The position numbers were made by a program, and so were the translations under genes. A DNA stretch of 64,000 nucleotides from Edwardsiella piscicida (GTDB lineage Bacteria > Pseudomonadota > Gammaproteobacteria > Enterobacterales > Enterobacteriaceae), in NCBI RefSeq assembly GCF_001896205.1, contig NZ_MPNU01000001.1:1853200-1917199 (forward strand), given 5' to 3'. The notes below the pieces were generated by a model. That model made no database searches. It saw nothing but the letters and a program-made list of their open reading frames with translations, and was not told the DNA's origin. Positions 46,693-57,480 of this stretch are shown here, one piece after another; the stretch's first letter is position 1; every line of letters begins with the position of its first letter.

Positions 46693-47040
46693 ATGAAAAC
46701 GATGATTAAAGTAACTTTATGCGCGGCGTTGGTCATGGCGAGCGGTGCCCCGGCGCTGGCGGCGCAGAGCGCCCATCAGCACGACCAGGCGATGGCCGCC
46801 GATCTTTCTGCGGCGCCGCAGATCACGACCCGCGGCGAGGTGAAGGCGATCGATCTGCAGAGTAACAAGATCACTCTCAGCCATCCGGCGATACCCGAAG
46901 TGGACTGGCCGGCGATGACCATGCGCTTTACGTTCGACCAGGAGAGCCAGGTGGCGGGGCTAAAGGTCGGCGATCGGGTGACGTTTTCATTTGTTCAGCA
47001 AGGCGCGATCTCTCGGTTGACCGCCATTCATGTCATCTGA
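46693..47040 (+). CDS. cusF: Periplasmic copper/silver chaperone CusF, 115 aa
   Basis: ATG 46693 stands 8 bases from GGAG; a GTG at 46684 would overlap it. A signal peptide (TLCAALVMASGAPALAA) precedes the five-stranded barrel with the Cu(I)/Ag(I) site: His, Trp and two Met in LSHPAIPEVDWPAMTMRF. CusF hands metal to CusB. It lies 32 bases after cusC. Confidence 0.93.
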   Translation: MKTMIKVTLCAALVMASGAPALAAQSAHQHDQAMAADLSAAPQITTRGEVKAIDLQSNKITLSHPAIPEVDWPAMTMRFTFDQESQVAGLKVGDRVTFSFVQQGAISRLTAIHVI

Positions 47041-47137
47041 CCGCGGCGATGCTATTTATGCCGGTGATCCTCGAGGGCGCACCGGCCGTTCGACTCTGCG
47101 GCCGTCGTGAATGACCGGCGCGCGAATGGGGATTGTC

Positions 47138-48451
47138 ATGCCTGCTCTAAATATAAAGTATGCCGCGGCGCTTGCCGGCGGCCTTATTCTGGGTGCGGCG
47201 ATCACCGTTGCCCTGTATCCATATCTGAATCTGACGTCGTCAGCCACCGCGACGTCGGCGCCCGCCGAACGCCGCGTACTATTCTGGTATGACCCGATGA
47301 AGCCCGATGTCAAATTCGATCAGCCGGGTAAATCCCCCTTTATGGACATGGATCTGGTACCGAGATACGCCGACGAGGGCGGCGACGCGGGGCAAGAGAG
47401 CGGGGTTCGCATCGATCCCGCCCAGCGGCAGAATCTGGGGCTGAAGACGGCCACGGTGCGCCGGGGGACGCTGCGCGACGCCCTGACGCTGCCCGCCACC
47501 ATCAGCTTTAACGAGTATCAATACGCGATCGTGCAGGCGCGAGCGGAGGGGTTTGTCGAGAAGGTCTACCCGTTGACCAACGGCGATCGTATCGCGCGCG
47601 GCAGCCCGCTGGTCGATATCACCCTCCCGGCCTGGGTCGAGGCGCAGAGCGAATATCTGCTGCTGAGCCCATCGGGGGAGGATCAGGCGGCGCAGCGCCA
47701 GGGCGTTCTGGAGCGCCTGCGCCTGAGCGGGATGCCGGAAGAGGATATTCAGCGCCTGCGCACCGCGCGGCGCATCCAGACGCGCTTTACTCTGCGCGCG
47801 CCGATCGACGGGGTGATCACCGCCTTCGATCTGCGCGCCGGGATGAACTTCTCCAAGGATAAGACGGTGGCGCAGATCCAGGGTATCGACCCGGTCTGGG
47901 TCAGCGCCGCGCTGCCGGAGGCGATGGCCGCGCAGCTGAACGCGGATAGCCGCTTCGAGCTGGCGGTGCCGGCCTATCCACAGCAGCGCTTCTCGGTGCG
48001 CGACTGGCGCACGCTGCCCAGCGCCGATCCGACGACGCGCACCCTGCAGATTCGCCTGGCGGTGGCGAATCCCGACGGCAGGCTGAAGCCCGGGATGAAC
48101 GCCACGCTGCGTCTTGAGACGCAGAGCCCGCCGCTGCTGCTGATCCCCGCCCAGGCGATCGTCGATAGCGGCGACGAGCAGCATGTGATCACCGTGACGC
48201 AGGACGGGCGCTTCCTGCCGAAGCGCGTCGCGGTGGCGCAGGAGGCGCAGCAGCAGGCGGGGATCGCCGCGGGGCTGACGGAGGGAGAGTCGGTGGTGGT
48301 CAACGGCCTGTTCCTGATCGACTCGGAGGCCAGCATCAGCGGGGCGCTGGCGCGTATGCGTCAGGCGAGCGCGGGGGAGACCGCCTCATCCGCCGTCGCA
48401 CCGGAGCCCATCGCGTCGCACGTCGGACACGGAGACGCACGCCATGATTGA
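47138..48451 (+). CDS. cusB: Copper/silver efflux adaptor CusB, 437 aa
   Basis: One membrane/signal segment ([20 protein letters not shown]) is followed by the CusB N-terminal metal site ([34 protein letters not shown], with three conserved Met), then the beta-barrel, lipoyl and helical hairpin domains of a membrane-fusion protein. ATG 47138 follows TGGGGATTGTC; ATG 47111 would add nine residues and is possible. The end overlaps cusA by 8 bases. Confidence 0.9.
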   Translation: MPALNIKYAAALAGGLILGAAITVALYPYLNLTSSATATSAPAERRVLFWYDPMKPDVKFDQPGKSPFMDMDLVPRYADEGGDAGQESGVRIDPAQRQNLGLKTATVRRGTLRDALTLPATISFNEYQYAIVQARAEGFVEKVYPLTNGDRIARGSPLVDITLPAWVEAQSEYLLLSPSGEDQAAQRQGVLERLRLSGMPEEDIQRLRTARRIQTRFTLRAPIDGVITAFDLRAGMNFSKDKTVAQIQGIDPVWVSAALPEAMAAQLNADSRFELAVPAYPQQRFSVRDWRTLPSADPTTRTLQIRLAVANPDGRLKPGMNATLRLETQSPPLLLIPAQAIVDSGDEQHVITVTQDGRFLPKRVAVAQEAQQQAGIAAGLTEGESVVVNGLFLIDSEASISGALARMRQASAGETASSAVAPEPIASHVGHGDARHD

Positions 48452-51400
48452 ATGGATTATTCGACGCTCGGTGGCGAACCGTTTCCTGGTGATGATGGGC
48501 GTCCTGTTCCTCAGCCTCTGGGGCGGTTGGACCATCGCTAACACGCCGGTGGATGCGCTGCCCGACCTCTCCGACGTCCAGGTGATCATCAAGACCAGTT
48601 ACCCGGGGCAGGCCCCGCAGCTGGTGGAGGATCAGGTTACCTATCCACTGAGCACCACCATGCTGTCGGTGCCGGGCGCCAAGACGGTGCGCGGCTTCTC
48701 CCAGTTCGGCACCTCCTATGTCTATGTGATCTTCGCCGATGGCACCGACCTCTACTGGGCGCGCTCGCGGGTATTGGAGTACCTGAATCAGGTGCAGGGC
48801 AAGCTGCCGGCGGGGGTCAGCGCGGAGATCGGGCCCGATGCCACCGGGGTCGGCTGGATCTTCGAGTATGCGCTGCTGGATAAGCACGGGCGGCACGATC
48901 TGGCCGAGCTGCGCTCGCTGCAGGATTGGTTCCTGAAGTATGAGCTGAAGACCATCCCCAACGTCGCCGAGGTCGCCTCGGTCGGTGGGGTGGTGAAGCA
49001 GTATCAGATCCAGGTCGATCCGCTGAAGCTGGCGCAGTACGGCATCCGTCTGGCGGAGGTGAAGCAGGCCGTCGGCTCATCCAACCAGGAGGCGGGCGGC
49101 GCGTCGCTGGAGCTGGCCGAGGCGGAGTATATGGTGCGGGCCAGCGGCTACCTGCGCACCCTCGACGATGTGAACCACATCGTCTTAAAGAGCGGCCCGG
49201 ATGGCGTGCCGGTCTATCTGCAGGACGTCGCGCGGGTCCAGATCGGGCCGGAGATGCGCCGGGGGATCGCCGAGCTGAATGGCGAGGGCGAGGTGGCCGG
49301 CGGGGTGGTGATCCTTCGCTCGGGTGAGAATGCCCGTCAGGTGATCACGGCGGTGAAGGCGAAGCTGGCCACACTGCAGGGCAGTCTGCCGCCGGGGGTG
49401 GAGGTGGTGACAACCTATGACCGCAGCCAGCTGATCGATCGGGCCATCGATAACCTGAGCGCCAAGCTGATCGAGGAGTTTATCGTGGTGGCGCTGGTCT
49501 GCGCCCTGTTTCTGTGGCACGTACGCTCGGCGCTGGTGGCGATCGTCTCCCTACCGCTGGGGCTGTGCATCGCTTTTATCATCATGCGTTACCAGGGGCT
49601 GAACGCCAATATCATGTCGCTGGGGGGGATCGCCATCGCGGTGGGGGCGATGGTCGATGCGGCGATTGTGATGATCGAGAACGCCCATAAGCGTCTGGAG
49701 GAGTGGGCGCATCGTCATCCCGAGCGGCCTATCGACAACGCGACCCGCTGGCGGGTGATCACGGATGCCGCGGTCGAGGTGGGGCCGGCGCTGTTTATCA
49801 GCCTGCTGATCATCACGCTCTCCTTCATCCCGATCTTTACCCTCGAAGGGCAGGAGGGGCGGCTGTTCGGCCCGCTGGCCTTCACCAAGACCTACGCCAT
49901 GGCCGGCGCGGCGGCGCTGGCGATCGTCGTCATCCCGATCCTGATGGGGTTCTGGATCCGGGGCGATATTCCGCCGGAGAGCCGTAATCCCCTGAACCGT
50001 TTTCTGATCCGCGTCTATCACCCGCTGCTGCTTGCCGTGCTGCGCTGGCCGCGGCTCACCCTGCTGGCGGCGGCGCTGTCGATGGTGACGGTGATCTGGC
50101 CGCTGGAGCGCATCGGCGGCGAGTTTTTGCCGAACATCAATGAGGGCGATCTGCTGTACATGCCCTCGACGCTGCCGGGGATCTCGCCGGCCCAGGCGGC
50201 GCAGCTGCTACAGACCACGGATAAGCTGATCAGGCAGGTGCCGGAGGTGGCCAGCGTCTTTGGTAAGAGCGGGAAGGCGGAGAGCGCGACCGACTCGGCG
50301 CCGCTGGAAATGATCGAGACCACCATTCAGCTGAAGCCGCAGGGTCAGTGGCGTCCGGGAATGACGATGGACAAGATCATCGCCGAGCTCGACGCCACGG
50401 TGCGCCTGCCGGGGCTGGCCAACCTGTGGGTTCCGCCGATCCGCAACCGCATCGACATGCTCTCCACCGGCATCAAGAGCCCGATCGGCATCAAGGTATC
50501 GGGCACCGTGTTAGCCGACATCGACGCCACGGCCCAGCGTATCGAGGCGGTGGCGAAGGGGGTCCCCGGGGTGGTCTCGGCGCTGGCGGAGCGCTTGGAG
50601 GGAGGGCGCTACATCGATATTCAGATCCAGCGCCAGCGGGCCGCCCGCTATGGGATGACGGTAGGCGACGTGCAGCTGTTTGTCTCATCGGCCATCGGCG
50701 GGGCGATGGTCGGCGAGACCGTCGAAGGGGTGGCGCGCTACCCGATTGCGATCCGCTATCCCCAGGCGTGGAGGAACTCGCCCGAGGCGCTGCGTCAGCT
50801 GCCGATCCTGACGCCCCTAAAGCAACAGATCACCCTGGGGGATGTGGCCGAGGTGCGCGTGGTCTCCGGGCCGACGATGCTGAAGACGGAGAATGCCCGT
50901 CCGGCCAGCTGGATCTATATCGATGCCCGCGGGCGCGATATGGTCTCGGTGGTCGAGGATCTGAAGACGGCGATCCAGCGCCAGGTCACTCTGGCGCCGG
51001 GCACCAGCGTTAGCTTCTCCGGTCAGTTCGAGCTGCTGGAGCACGCCAACCGCAAGCTGATGCTGATGGTGCCGATGACGCTGGTGATCATCTTCGTACT
51101 GCTCTATCTGGCCTTTCGGCGGGTAGAAGAGGCGCTGCTGATCCTGATGAGCCTGCCCTTCGCCCTGGTGGGCGGCATCTGGTTCCTCTACTGGCAGGGG
51201 TTCCATCTGTCGGTTGCCACCGGCACCGGCTTTATCGCCCTGGCCGGCGTGGCCGCCGAGTTTGGCGTGGTGATGCTGATGTACCTGCGCCAGGCCATCG
51301 AGCAGGATCCGGCGCTGAGCCACGCCGAGCGCTTTACCCCGGCCGCGCTGGATGAGGCGCTGTACCACGGCGCGGTGCTGCGGGTGCGCCCCAAGGCGAT

Positions 51401-51611
51401 GACCGTGGCGGTGATCATCGCCGGTCTGCTGCCGATTCTGTGGGGAAGCGGGGCGGGCTCCGAGGTGATGAGCCGCATCGCGGCGCCGATGATCGGCGGG
51501 ATGATCACCGCGCCGCTGCTGTCGCTGTTCATCATTCCGGCGGCCTATAAGCTGATCTGGCTGCGTCGCCATCACCTCGGCGCGTCCTGCGCGGCCGATC
51601 CGCGCGAGTGA
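48444..51611 (+). CDS. cusA: Copper/silver RND efflux pump CusA, 1055 aa
   Basis: A heavy-metal RND transporter with about 12 membrane helices and two large periplasmic loops. Motifs: [23 protein letters not shown] at the N-terminus, [23 protein letters not shown] with the proton-relay Asp, [17 protein letters not shown], and [19 protein letters not shown] in the metal-binding cleft. Together with CusB and CusC it exports Cu(I)/Ag(I) from cytoplasm and periplasm. Last gene of the cusCFBA operon. Confidence 0.95.
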   Translation: MIEWIIRRSVANRFLVMMGVLFLSLWGGWTIANTPVDALPDLSDVQVIIKTSYPGQAPQLVEDQVTYPLSTTMLSVPGAKTVRGFSQFGTSYVYVIFADGTDLYWARSRVLEYLNQVQGKLPAGVSAEIGPDATGVGWIFEYALLDKHGRHDLAELRSLQDWFLKYELKTIPNVAEVASVGGVVKQYQIQVDPLKLAQYGIRLAEVKQAVGSSNQEAGGASLELAEAEYMVRASGYLRTLDDVNHIVLKSGPDGVPVYLQDVARVQIGPEMRRGIAELNGEGEVAGGVVILRSGENARQVITAVKAKLATLQGSLPPGVEVVTTYDRSQLIDRAIDNLSAKLIEEFIVVALVCALFLWHVRSALVAIVSLPLGLCIAFIIMRYQGLNANIMSLGGIAIAVGAMVDAAIVMIENAHKRLEEWAHRHPERPIDNATRWRVITDAAVEVGPALFISLLIITLSFIPIFTLEGQEGRLFGPLAFTKTYAMAGAAALAIVVIPILMGFWIRGDIPPESRNPLNRFLIRVYHPLLLAVLRWPRLTLLAAALSMVTVIWPLERIGGEFLPNINEGDLLYMPSTLPGISPAQAAQLLQTTDKLIRQVPEVASVFGKSGKAESATDSAPLEMIETTIQLKPQGQWRPGMTMDKIIAELDATVRLPGLANLWVPPIRNRIDMLSTGIKSPIGIKVSGTVLADIDATAQRIEAVAKGVPGVVSALAERLEGGRYIDIQIQRQRAARYGMTVGDVQLFVSSAIGGAMVGETVEGVARYPIAIRYPQAWRNSPEALRQLPILTPLKQQITLGDVAEVRVVSGPTMLKTENARPASWIYIDARGRDMVSVVEDLKTAIQRQVTLAPGTSVSFSGQFELLEHANRKLMLMVPMTLVIIFVLLYLAFRRVEEALLILMSLPFALVGGIWFLYWQGFHLSVATGTGFIALAGVAAEFGVVMLMYLRQAIEQDPALSHAERFTPAALDEALYHGAVLRVRPKAMTVAVIIAGLLPILWGSGAGSEVMSRIAAPMIGGMITAPLLSLFIIPAAYKLIWLRRHHLGASCAADPRE

Positions 51612-51640
51612 ATAGACGCACCGCCGTGTCGCTCGGGCGT

Positions 51641-52792
51641 TTAGCGCGCGACGCGCAGGCCGCCGCAGACGCCCTGCGGGGAGAATAGCACCTGCCAAAG
51701 CTGGATGTCGCGGGCGCGGAATGCGCCCGCACAGGCGGCAAGATAGTAGTTGAACATGCGAAAGAAGCGCGCGGAGTAGTTCGCCTTCAGCTGGGGCCAG
51801 GCGGCGTTGAAGCGCTGCTGCCAGGCCATCAGGGTACGATCGTAGTCGGCGCCGAGGTTGTGCCAGTCCTCCATCACGAACCGCGCTTCGCTGGCGTCGG
51901 CGATATGGCGCAGCGACGGCAGACAGCCGTTGGGGAAAATGTATTTATTGATCCAGGGATCGACATCCGGGGTGGTGTGGTTGGCGCCGATGGTGTGCAG
52001 CAGGAACAGCCCGTCATCCTTCAGATTTCGCCGCGCCACGGCGAAGTAGGCGTCGTAGTTCTTCGGCCCCACGTGCTCAAACATGCCCACGGAGACGATG
52101 CGGTCATAGCGGGCGTGGAGATCGCGGTAGTCCTGCAGCAGGATCTGTACCTCCAGCCCCTGGCAACGCGCGGCGGCCAGCTTTTGCTGTTCGGCCGAGA
52201 TGGTCACGCCGTGCACGCGCACCCCGTACCGACGAGCGGCGTAGGCCGCCAGACCACCCCAGCCGCAGCCGATATCCAGCAGCGTCATGCCCGGTCGCAG
52301 CTGCAGCTTTTCACAGATCAGGTGCAGCTTATCCTGCTGTGCCTGCTCCAGGGTATCGGCCTGTTTCCAGTAGGCGCAGGAGTACTGCATCGCGGGGTCG
52401 AGCATCAGGCTGAACAGATCGTTGCCCAGATCGTAGTGCTCACGCCCGACCTGCCACGCCCGGCGCCGGGACTGCAGGTTAGCCAACCTGGCGCCGACGA
52501 CGCGCAGGGTATCACGGAAATGGTGCGGCATTTGCTGCTGCAGACCGGCGCGCAGCGCTTTATCAAAGAAGATATCGAGTCGATCGCACTGCCACCAGCC
52601 GTCCATATAGCTTTCGCCCAGCCCCAACGACCCCTGCTGTAGCACGCGCTTGAAAAAGAGGGGGTGATTAACGCGGATATCATATGGGCGATCACCGTTA
52701 ACCCGGATACCGGCCCGACTGAGCATCTCACTGACGATGCGGTACCCGGCATCGCGCTGCACGCCGCTACTCTCCACGCACGATGAACTCAT
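51641..52792 (-). CDS. cfa: Cyclopropane-fatty-acyl-phospholipid synthase Cfa, 383 aa
   Basis: GGGAG precedes ATG 52792. The SAM-binding fold shows LDIGCGWGGLAAYAARRYG and the downstream VSVGMFEHVGPKNYDAYF. The C-terminal motif FNYYLAACAGAFRARDIQLWQVLFSP is family-specific. The enzyme methylates unsaturated chains of membrane lipids using SAM, usually in stationary phase. punC lies upstream in the same orientation, as in E. coli. Confidence 0.95.
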   Translation of the reverse strand: MSSSCVESSGVQRDAGYRIVSEMLSRAGIRVNGDRPYDIRVNHPLFFKRVLQQGSLGLGESYMDGWWQCDRLDIFFDKALRAGLQQQMPHHFRDTLRVVGARLANLQSRRRAWQVGREHYDLGNDLFSLMLDPAMQYSCAYWKQADTLEQAQQDKLHLICEKLQLRPGMTLLDIGCGWGGLAAYAARRYGVRVHGVTISAEQQKLAAARCQGLEVQILLQDYRDLHARYDRIVSVGMFEHVGPKNYDAYFAVARRNLKDDGLFLLHTIGANHTTPDVDPWINKYIFPNGCLPSLRHIADASEARFVMEDWHNLGADYDRTLMAWQQRFNAAWPQLKANYSARFFRMFNYYLAACAGAFRARDIQLWQVLFSPQGVCGGLRVAR

Positions 52793-52994
52793 AGTGTCTC
52801 CCTTGCCAAATCAGATGGACGGTCAGCCTAATCGTATCGCCGGCTTCAGCGAGCGGAGGGCTGCCGTTGCCGGGCTGCGCAAAACGCAGGACTGGTCACA
52901 TTCTGTTCAGTATAGGACGGCGGGAAAGGGGGCTCAAGGGAGGCGGGAAACATCGCCAGACGCGCGGGGAGACCCCAGCGCGCCGGCGTGGAAA

Positions 52995-54209
52995 TCAGCG
53001 GCGGGAGAGGGAGTGTTGGCCCTGCTGCATCTCGCGGCGTTTTTCCAGCATGGTAGTGACGCTGTCACTTTTAAGCCAATACCCCAGCACCACCAGCGGA
53101 ATGGTGCCGGCCATGATGGCGGTGGTCGCCAGCAGCGGCATGTGGATCAGCGCCGATACCAGCAGGCTGGCCAGGAAGCAGACGCCCAGCTGCAGCGTGT
53201 TCTGCAGCGCCGCCGCCTTGCCGCTGTTGTTCGGGAAGGGCGTCAGGGCGCTGGCCACCACGATGGGATAGATAGCGCCGTTCATCATCGCCATGACGCA
53301 GAACGGTACCAGCAGCGCCAGCAGACCGGGCTGGTAGCTGAGGGCCATCACCAGCATCGCCAGCATGCTCAGCGAGTAGATAACCAGCAGCCACGGCAGC
53401 AGCAGGGTACCGCCGATGCGGCTCAGCAGCGCCCGACAGCCGTAGCCACCCAGCAGGAAGGCGATGGTCTGCGGCACATAGCTCAGGCCGATATCGTTCG
53501 GGCTGTACCCCATCTCGCCCAGAATAAACGGCGAGCCGGTCAGCCAGGCGAAGAAGCCAGCGGAGCAGGCGGCGTAGATCAGGACGTTGCCGCTAAAGAT
53601 ATTGGAGCGCATCAGGCGCAGGAAACCGATGCGCGGTGCCTGACGGTTCGCCGCCGCCCGGTGCTCCTGCAGACGCAGGGTTGGGATCATCAGCAGCAGG
53701 GTGATGGCGAACAGCACGGCGAAGATGGCCTGCCATTCAAAGTGGTTGAGCAGCCAGGCGCCGAGCAGCGGCGCCAGCGCCGGCGAGAGGGCCACCAGCG
53801 GCATAACCGTCGCGAAGACGCGGTTCGCGACCCCTTTGCTGTAGCGATCGATAACCAAAGCCTGCCAGGTGACCGCCGCGGAGCAGACCCCGACGGCCTG
53901 CACGAAGCGCAGGATCAGCAGCTGGGTCGTATTGCCGACCCACAGCATCCCCAGGCAGGCCAGCGCGAACATGCCCAGCCCTAGCAGCAGAACCGGCTTG
54001 CGTCCGATGCGATCGGAGAGCGGCCCCCACAGCAGCTGTGCAAAGGCAAAGCCGGCCAGAAAGATGCTCAGGCTGGCGCTGATGGCGCCGGCGGAGGCGC
54101 CCAGATCGTGGCGCATGGCACCAAAGGCGGGCAGATACATATCGGTGGCCAGATATCCCAGCATACTGAGGCCAGCCAGATAGACCATGAAACCTGATTT
54201 ACTTCTCAT
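52995..54209 (-). CDS. punC: MFS purine nucleoside transporter PunC (YdhC), 404 aa
   Basis: A 12-helix major facilitator protein of the Bcr/CflA drug-transporter branch, with motif A in [15 protein letters not shown] and [18 protein letters not shown] near the N-terminus. It closely follows E. coli YdhC/PunC (403 aa), a purine nucleoside importer, and stands between cfa and the divergent punR as there. Confidence 0.88.
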   Translation of the reverse strand: MRSKSGFMVYLAGLSMLGYLATDMYLPAFGAMRHDLGASAGAISASLSIFLAGFAFAQLLWGPLSDRIGRKPVLLLGLGMFALACLGMLWVGNTTQLLILRFVQAVGVCSAAVTWQALVIDRYSKGVANRVFATVMPLVALSPALAPLLGAWLLNHFEWQAIFAVLFAITLLLMIPTLRLQEHRAAANRQAPRIGFLRLMRSNIFSGNVLIYAACSAGFFAWLTGSPFILGEMGYSPNDIGLSYVPQTIAFLLGGYGCRALLSRIGGTLLLPWLLVIYSLSMLAMLVMALSYQPGLLALLVPFCVMAMMNGAIYPIVVASALTPFPNNSGKAAALQNTLQLGVCFLASLLVSALIHMPLLATTAIMAGTIPLVVLGYWLKSDSVTTMLEKRREMQQGQHSLSRR

Positions 54210-54348
54210 TATTTTGACTCGTTATGAATATGTTGCAGGCGGAGAATGTGACGAGTGAGAGTTTATGGGCTGACGTCAGCGTTGTGAAACGCTATTATTT
54301 GGCATGATGGATGAAAATTTTTGAAAGCAGAATGGCGAGGGGCTGAGC

Positions 54349-55263
54349 ATGTGGTCAGAATATTCGCTGGAGGTCGTGGATGCGGTCGCCCGCACCGGGA
54401 GCTTTAGCGCGGCAGCGCAGGAGCTGCATAGGGTGCCCTCTGCCGTCAGCTATACCGTACGTCAGCTGGAGAACTGGCTGGCGGTACCGCTGTTTGAACG
54501 ACGTCACCGTGACGTTGAGTTGACCGAGGCCGGGGCGTTTTTTGTCGATGAAGCCCGCAGTATTATCAAAAAAATGCATGCCACCCGACGTCAGTGTCAG
54601 CAGGTCGCCAACGGTTGGCGCGGTCAGTTCCACGTCGCAGTGGATCGCATCGTGCGTCCGCAGCGCTGCCAGCAGCTGGTAGTGGACTTTTATCGTCACT
54701 TTCCCGATATGGAGCTGATGATCCACAGCGAGGTGTTTAACGGTGTGTGGGATGCCCTGATCAACGGGCGGGTCGAGGTGGCGATCGGGGCGACGCGGGC
54801 GGTGCCCGCCGGCGGGCGCTATGCTTTCCGCGATATGGGCTTTCTGCGCTGGCGCTGCGTGGTCAGCCCCGACCACCCGCTGGCCGCGTTTGACGGCGAG
54901 GTGGACGACGACCGCCTGCGCCCCTTTCCGGCGCTGAGCATCGAGGATACCTCGCGGACGTTACCCAAGCGGGATACCTGGCTGCTCGATAATCAGCGGC
55001 GTCTGGTGGCGCCGGACTGGCCGTGCGCCATCGACTGTCTGGAGGCCGGGCTTTGCGTCGGCCTGATGCCGGCCCACGCCGCCGAGCCGCTGATTGCCGC
55101 GGGGCGTCTGCACGCGCTGCGGCTGTGCCAGTCGTTTCCCGACAGCGCCTGCTGCGTGACCTGGCAAGATCACAGCCGCTCACCGGCCCTAGAGTGGCTG
55201 CTGGCCTACCTGGGCGATACCCGCACCATGAACCAGGAGTGGCTTATGCCGCAGCCAGCGTGA
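54349..55263 (+). CDS. punR: LysR-type regulator PunR (YdhB), 304 aa
   Basis: An N-terminal winged helix-turn-helix (LEVVDAVARTGSFSAAAQELHRVPSAVSYTVRQLENWL) and a substrate-binding domain (about 90-300) closely match E. coli YdhB/PunR, the activator of punC. It is transcribed away from punC; the 139-base gap is AT-rich and should hold both promoters. The 3' end overlaps the convergent ATPase gene by 20 bases. Confidence 0.9.
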   Translation: MWSEYSLEVVDAVARTGSFSAAAQELHRVPSAVSYTVRQLENWLAVPLFERRHRDVELTEAGAFFVDEARSIIKKMHATRRQCQQVANGWRGQFHVAVDRIVRPQRCQQLVVDFYRHFPDMELMIHSEVFNGVWDALINGRVEVAIGATRAVPAGGRYAFRDMGFLRWRCVVSPDHPLAAFDGEVDDDRLRPFPALSIEDTSRTLPKRDTWLLDNQRRLVAPDWPCAIDCLEAGLCVGLMPAHAAEPLIAAGRLHALRLCQSFPDSACCVTWQDHSRSPALEWLLAYLGDTRTMNQEWLMPQPA

Positions 55264-55867
55264 CGATCCGTCCGCCGGGCGGAACGTCGGCGCGATCGTG
55301 GGTGACCAGGATCGCGGGAATGGCGCGTTCGGCGATCTGCTGATAGACCCAGCGGCGAAAGCGGCGGCGCAGCGGGGCGTCCAGACGGGAGAAGGGCTCA
55401 TCGAGCAGCAGGACCGAGGGCGCGGCCAACAGGGTACGCAGCACGCTGATGCGCGCCCGCTGTCCCCCGGAGAGGGCGGCGGGATAGCAGTCGCCCCGCT
55501 CGGTCAGCTCCGCCTGCTGCAGCGCTTGCGTCACCGCCGCCTTCGACGCCCCCGGCGGTAGGGCGAAATGCAGATTTTGCGCCACCGTCAGGTGGGGGAA
55601 CAGAACATCATCCTGAAACAGCAGCCCGATCCCGCGCTGCCAGGGCGGCAGGCGGCTCAGGCTGCGCCGATCCAGCCAGACCTCGCCGCGGACGAACAGC
55701 GGCGGCTGTAGATGGCCGCCGATCCCGGCCAGCAGGGTGGATTTGCCGCAGCCGCTGGGGCCCATCAGCGTGACGAGCTCCCCCGGCGACACCGTCAAGG
55801 TCAGCGGCGCCAGCAGGGGGCGCCCCGCCAGTTCGACGCGCAGCTGGTTGAGATTAAGGGTGGCCAT
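55244..55867 (-). CDS. ynjD: ABC transporter ATPase YnjD-type, 207 aa
   Basis: ATG 55867 (MATLNLNQLRVELAGR) opens a compact ATPase: Walker A GPSGCGKST, Q-loop FQDDVLFPHLTV, signature LSGGQRARIS, Walker B LLLDEPFSRLDAPLR, and H-loop VTHDRAD. Size and permease partner fit the YnjBCD importer of E. coli, related to thiamine and iron types. The start overlaps the permease stop by 14 bases. No binding-protein gene is adjacent. Confidence 0.82.
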   Translation of the reverse strand: MATLNLNQLRVELAGRPLLAPLTLTVSPGELVTLMGPSGCGKSTLLAGIGGHLQPPLFVRGEVWLDRRSLSRLPPWQRGIGLLFQDDVLFPHLTVAQNLHFALPPGASKAAVTQALQQAELTERGDCYPAALSGGQRARISVLRTLLAAPSVLLLDEPFSRLDAPLRRRFRRWVYQQIAERAIPAILVTHDRADVPPGGRIVTLAAA

Positions 55868-57476
55868 GCGACGTTGCTCCTCGTATACCGCGCAGCGGTA
55901 GCCATAGCGCCAGCAAAAATGCCGGCAGCGGTAGCAGGGTTTGCCATAGGGCGCCGATGGCGGCCAGGCGCCGATCGATGCCGCTGGCATAGGCGACGGT
56001 TTCCGTGGCCAGCGTCGGCAGCCGCCCGGCGCCCAGCCCCAGCGTCGGCAGATACATGCCGACGCTGACCGCGAGGCCAAAGGCCATCGCCAGCAGCAGC
56101 GCCGGCAGCATCTGCGGCAGCTTAATCCGGTAAAAGGCCTGCCAGGGCGTCTTACCCAACGCCAGCGCCACCTGGGTCTGACGCGTATCGAAACGCAGCC
56201 AGGCACCGGACAGCGTCAGCAGGTAGTAGGGGGTGACGAACAGCAGCTGGCCATAGATAACCAGCGGGTAGCTGCCCAGCAGTTGGCTGCGGGCGGCGAA
56301 ATACTGTAGACCGAAGATCAGCCCCATCTGCGGCAGCAGCAGCGGCAGCAGCAGCCAGGCGCCGGGGGCCCGTCGCCTCAGGGTATACCACTCCAGCGTG
56401 CCGAGCGCCAGGATCAGCGCCAGCAGGTTGACCGCCAGCGCGATGCACAGGGTATGCCACAGCGGGGCGCTCCAGTCACTGACGCTGTACAGCCAGCTGT
56501 CATAGCGCCACTGCCGCGGCCAGCGTTGCGCAAAGGGCCAGCGCTGAGCCAGGGAAATCAGCACCAGCATCAGGTAGGCCGCGGCGGCCAGCGCCAGCGC
56601 CAAAGGCCAAAAGGCGGCGTAGGGCGCAGGCCCACCGCGGGCGACGCGCCGTCGCGGGGGACGGTGACCCACGGCGACCCACAGGCGTTCAATGCCATAC
56701 CAGAGCAGCAGCGCCAGCGCGTTTAAGAGCATCAGCAGCAGCGCCCCGAGGGCCGCCAGCGCCGTCTGTCCACCGTCGGCAATCCACTGCCACAGCAGCT
56801 GCGCAAACAGCAGTGGCCGCTGCGGACCGAGCAGCTGCGCCAGATCCAGCGCCGACAGGGCAAAGGCCAGGACGCAGAACATGGGCAGGCGTAGCCCCGG
56901 CAGCAGCTGCGGCACCACGATGCGCCACCAGCCCTGCGCCGGGGGATAGCCCAGCGCGGCGCTGATGCGCAGCTGCCGCTGCGCGGCGCAGCGGGCGGCC
57001 AGATTCAGGGTAAGCAGATAGAAAAAGGGGGTCTCTTTTAACAGCAGGAGCAGCGAGAGGCTCAGGCCGTAGGGATCGTTGGGAAGCGGCAGATCGGGCG
57101 GCTGCTGCCAGTCAAACAGCGGCGCCATCAGGCGCCACAGCAGGCCGGTTGGCGCCAGCAGCATCAGCAGGCCGGTGGCCAGGGCGATGTGGGGGGCTGC
57201 CAGCAGCAGCGCCGGCGCCAGCGTGTGCTGACGCTGACGCCGTAGGGTGAGCCCGGCCAGCGCCAGCGCCAGCAGCAGGGCGCCGCCGGAGGCGCCTAGC
57301 GCTATCCACAGCGACAGAGCCAGGCTGCGGCCCAGCGCGGGCCACTGCAGCAGCTGCAGCAGCGCCTGTCCCGCATTTTGCTCGGTCAGCGGCAGTAGGG
57401 TCGCCGGAACCATCGCCGCCAGCGGCAGCGCGCCGGACAGCAGCACCAGCGCGGGAAACAGGACCAGCCGGGACAC
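55854..57476 (-). CDS. ynjC: ABC transporter fused permease YnjC-type, about 540 aa
   Basis: Two homologous permease halves, each with about six hydrophobic helices and an EAA-like loop (ALGYPPAQGWWRIVVPQLLPGL in the first; ALGKTPWQAFYRIKLPQMLPAL in the second), as in ThiP, FbpB and YnjC. It would pass substrate delivered by a missing periplasmic binding protein. GTG 57476, 4 bases after the purR stop, is chosen because the frame upstream lies inside purR; no clear ribosome site is seen, so the start is uncertain. Substrate unknown. Confidence 0.8.
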   Translation of the reverse strand: MSRLVLFPALVLLSGALPLAAMVPATLLPLTEQNAGQALLQLLQWPALGRSLALSLWIALGASGGALLLALALAGLTLRRQRQHTLAPALLLAAPHIALATGLLMLLAPTGLLWRLMAPLFDWQQPPDLPLPNDPYGLSLSLLLLLKETPFFYLLTLNLAARCAAQRQLRISAALGYPPAQGWWRIVVPQLLPGLRLPMFCVLAFALSALDLAQLLGPQRPLLFAQLLWQWIADGGQTALAALGALLLMLLNALALLLWYGIERLWVAVGHRPPRRRVARGGPAPYAAFWPLALALAAAAYLMLVLISLAQRWPFAQRWPRQWRYDSWLYSVSDWSAPLWHTLCIALAVNLLALILALGTLEWYTLRRRAPGAWLLLPLLLPQMGLIFGLQYFAARSQLLGSYPLVIYGQLLFVTPYYLLTLSGAWLRFDTRQTQVALALGKTPWQAFYRIKLPQMLPALLLAMAFGLAVSVGMYLPTLGLGAGRLPTLATETVAYASGIDRRLAAIGALWQTLLPLPAFLLALWLPLRGIRGATSHGHP

Positions 57477-57480
57477 GCGC

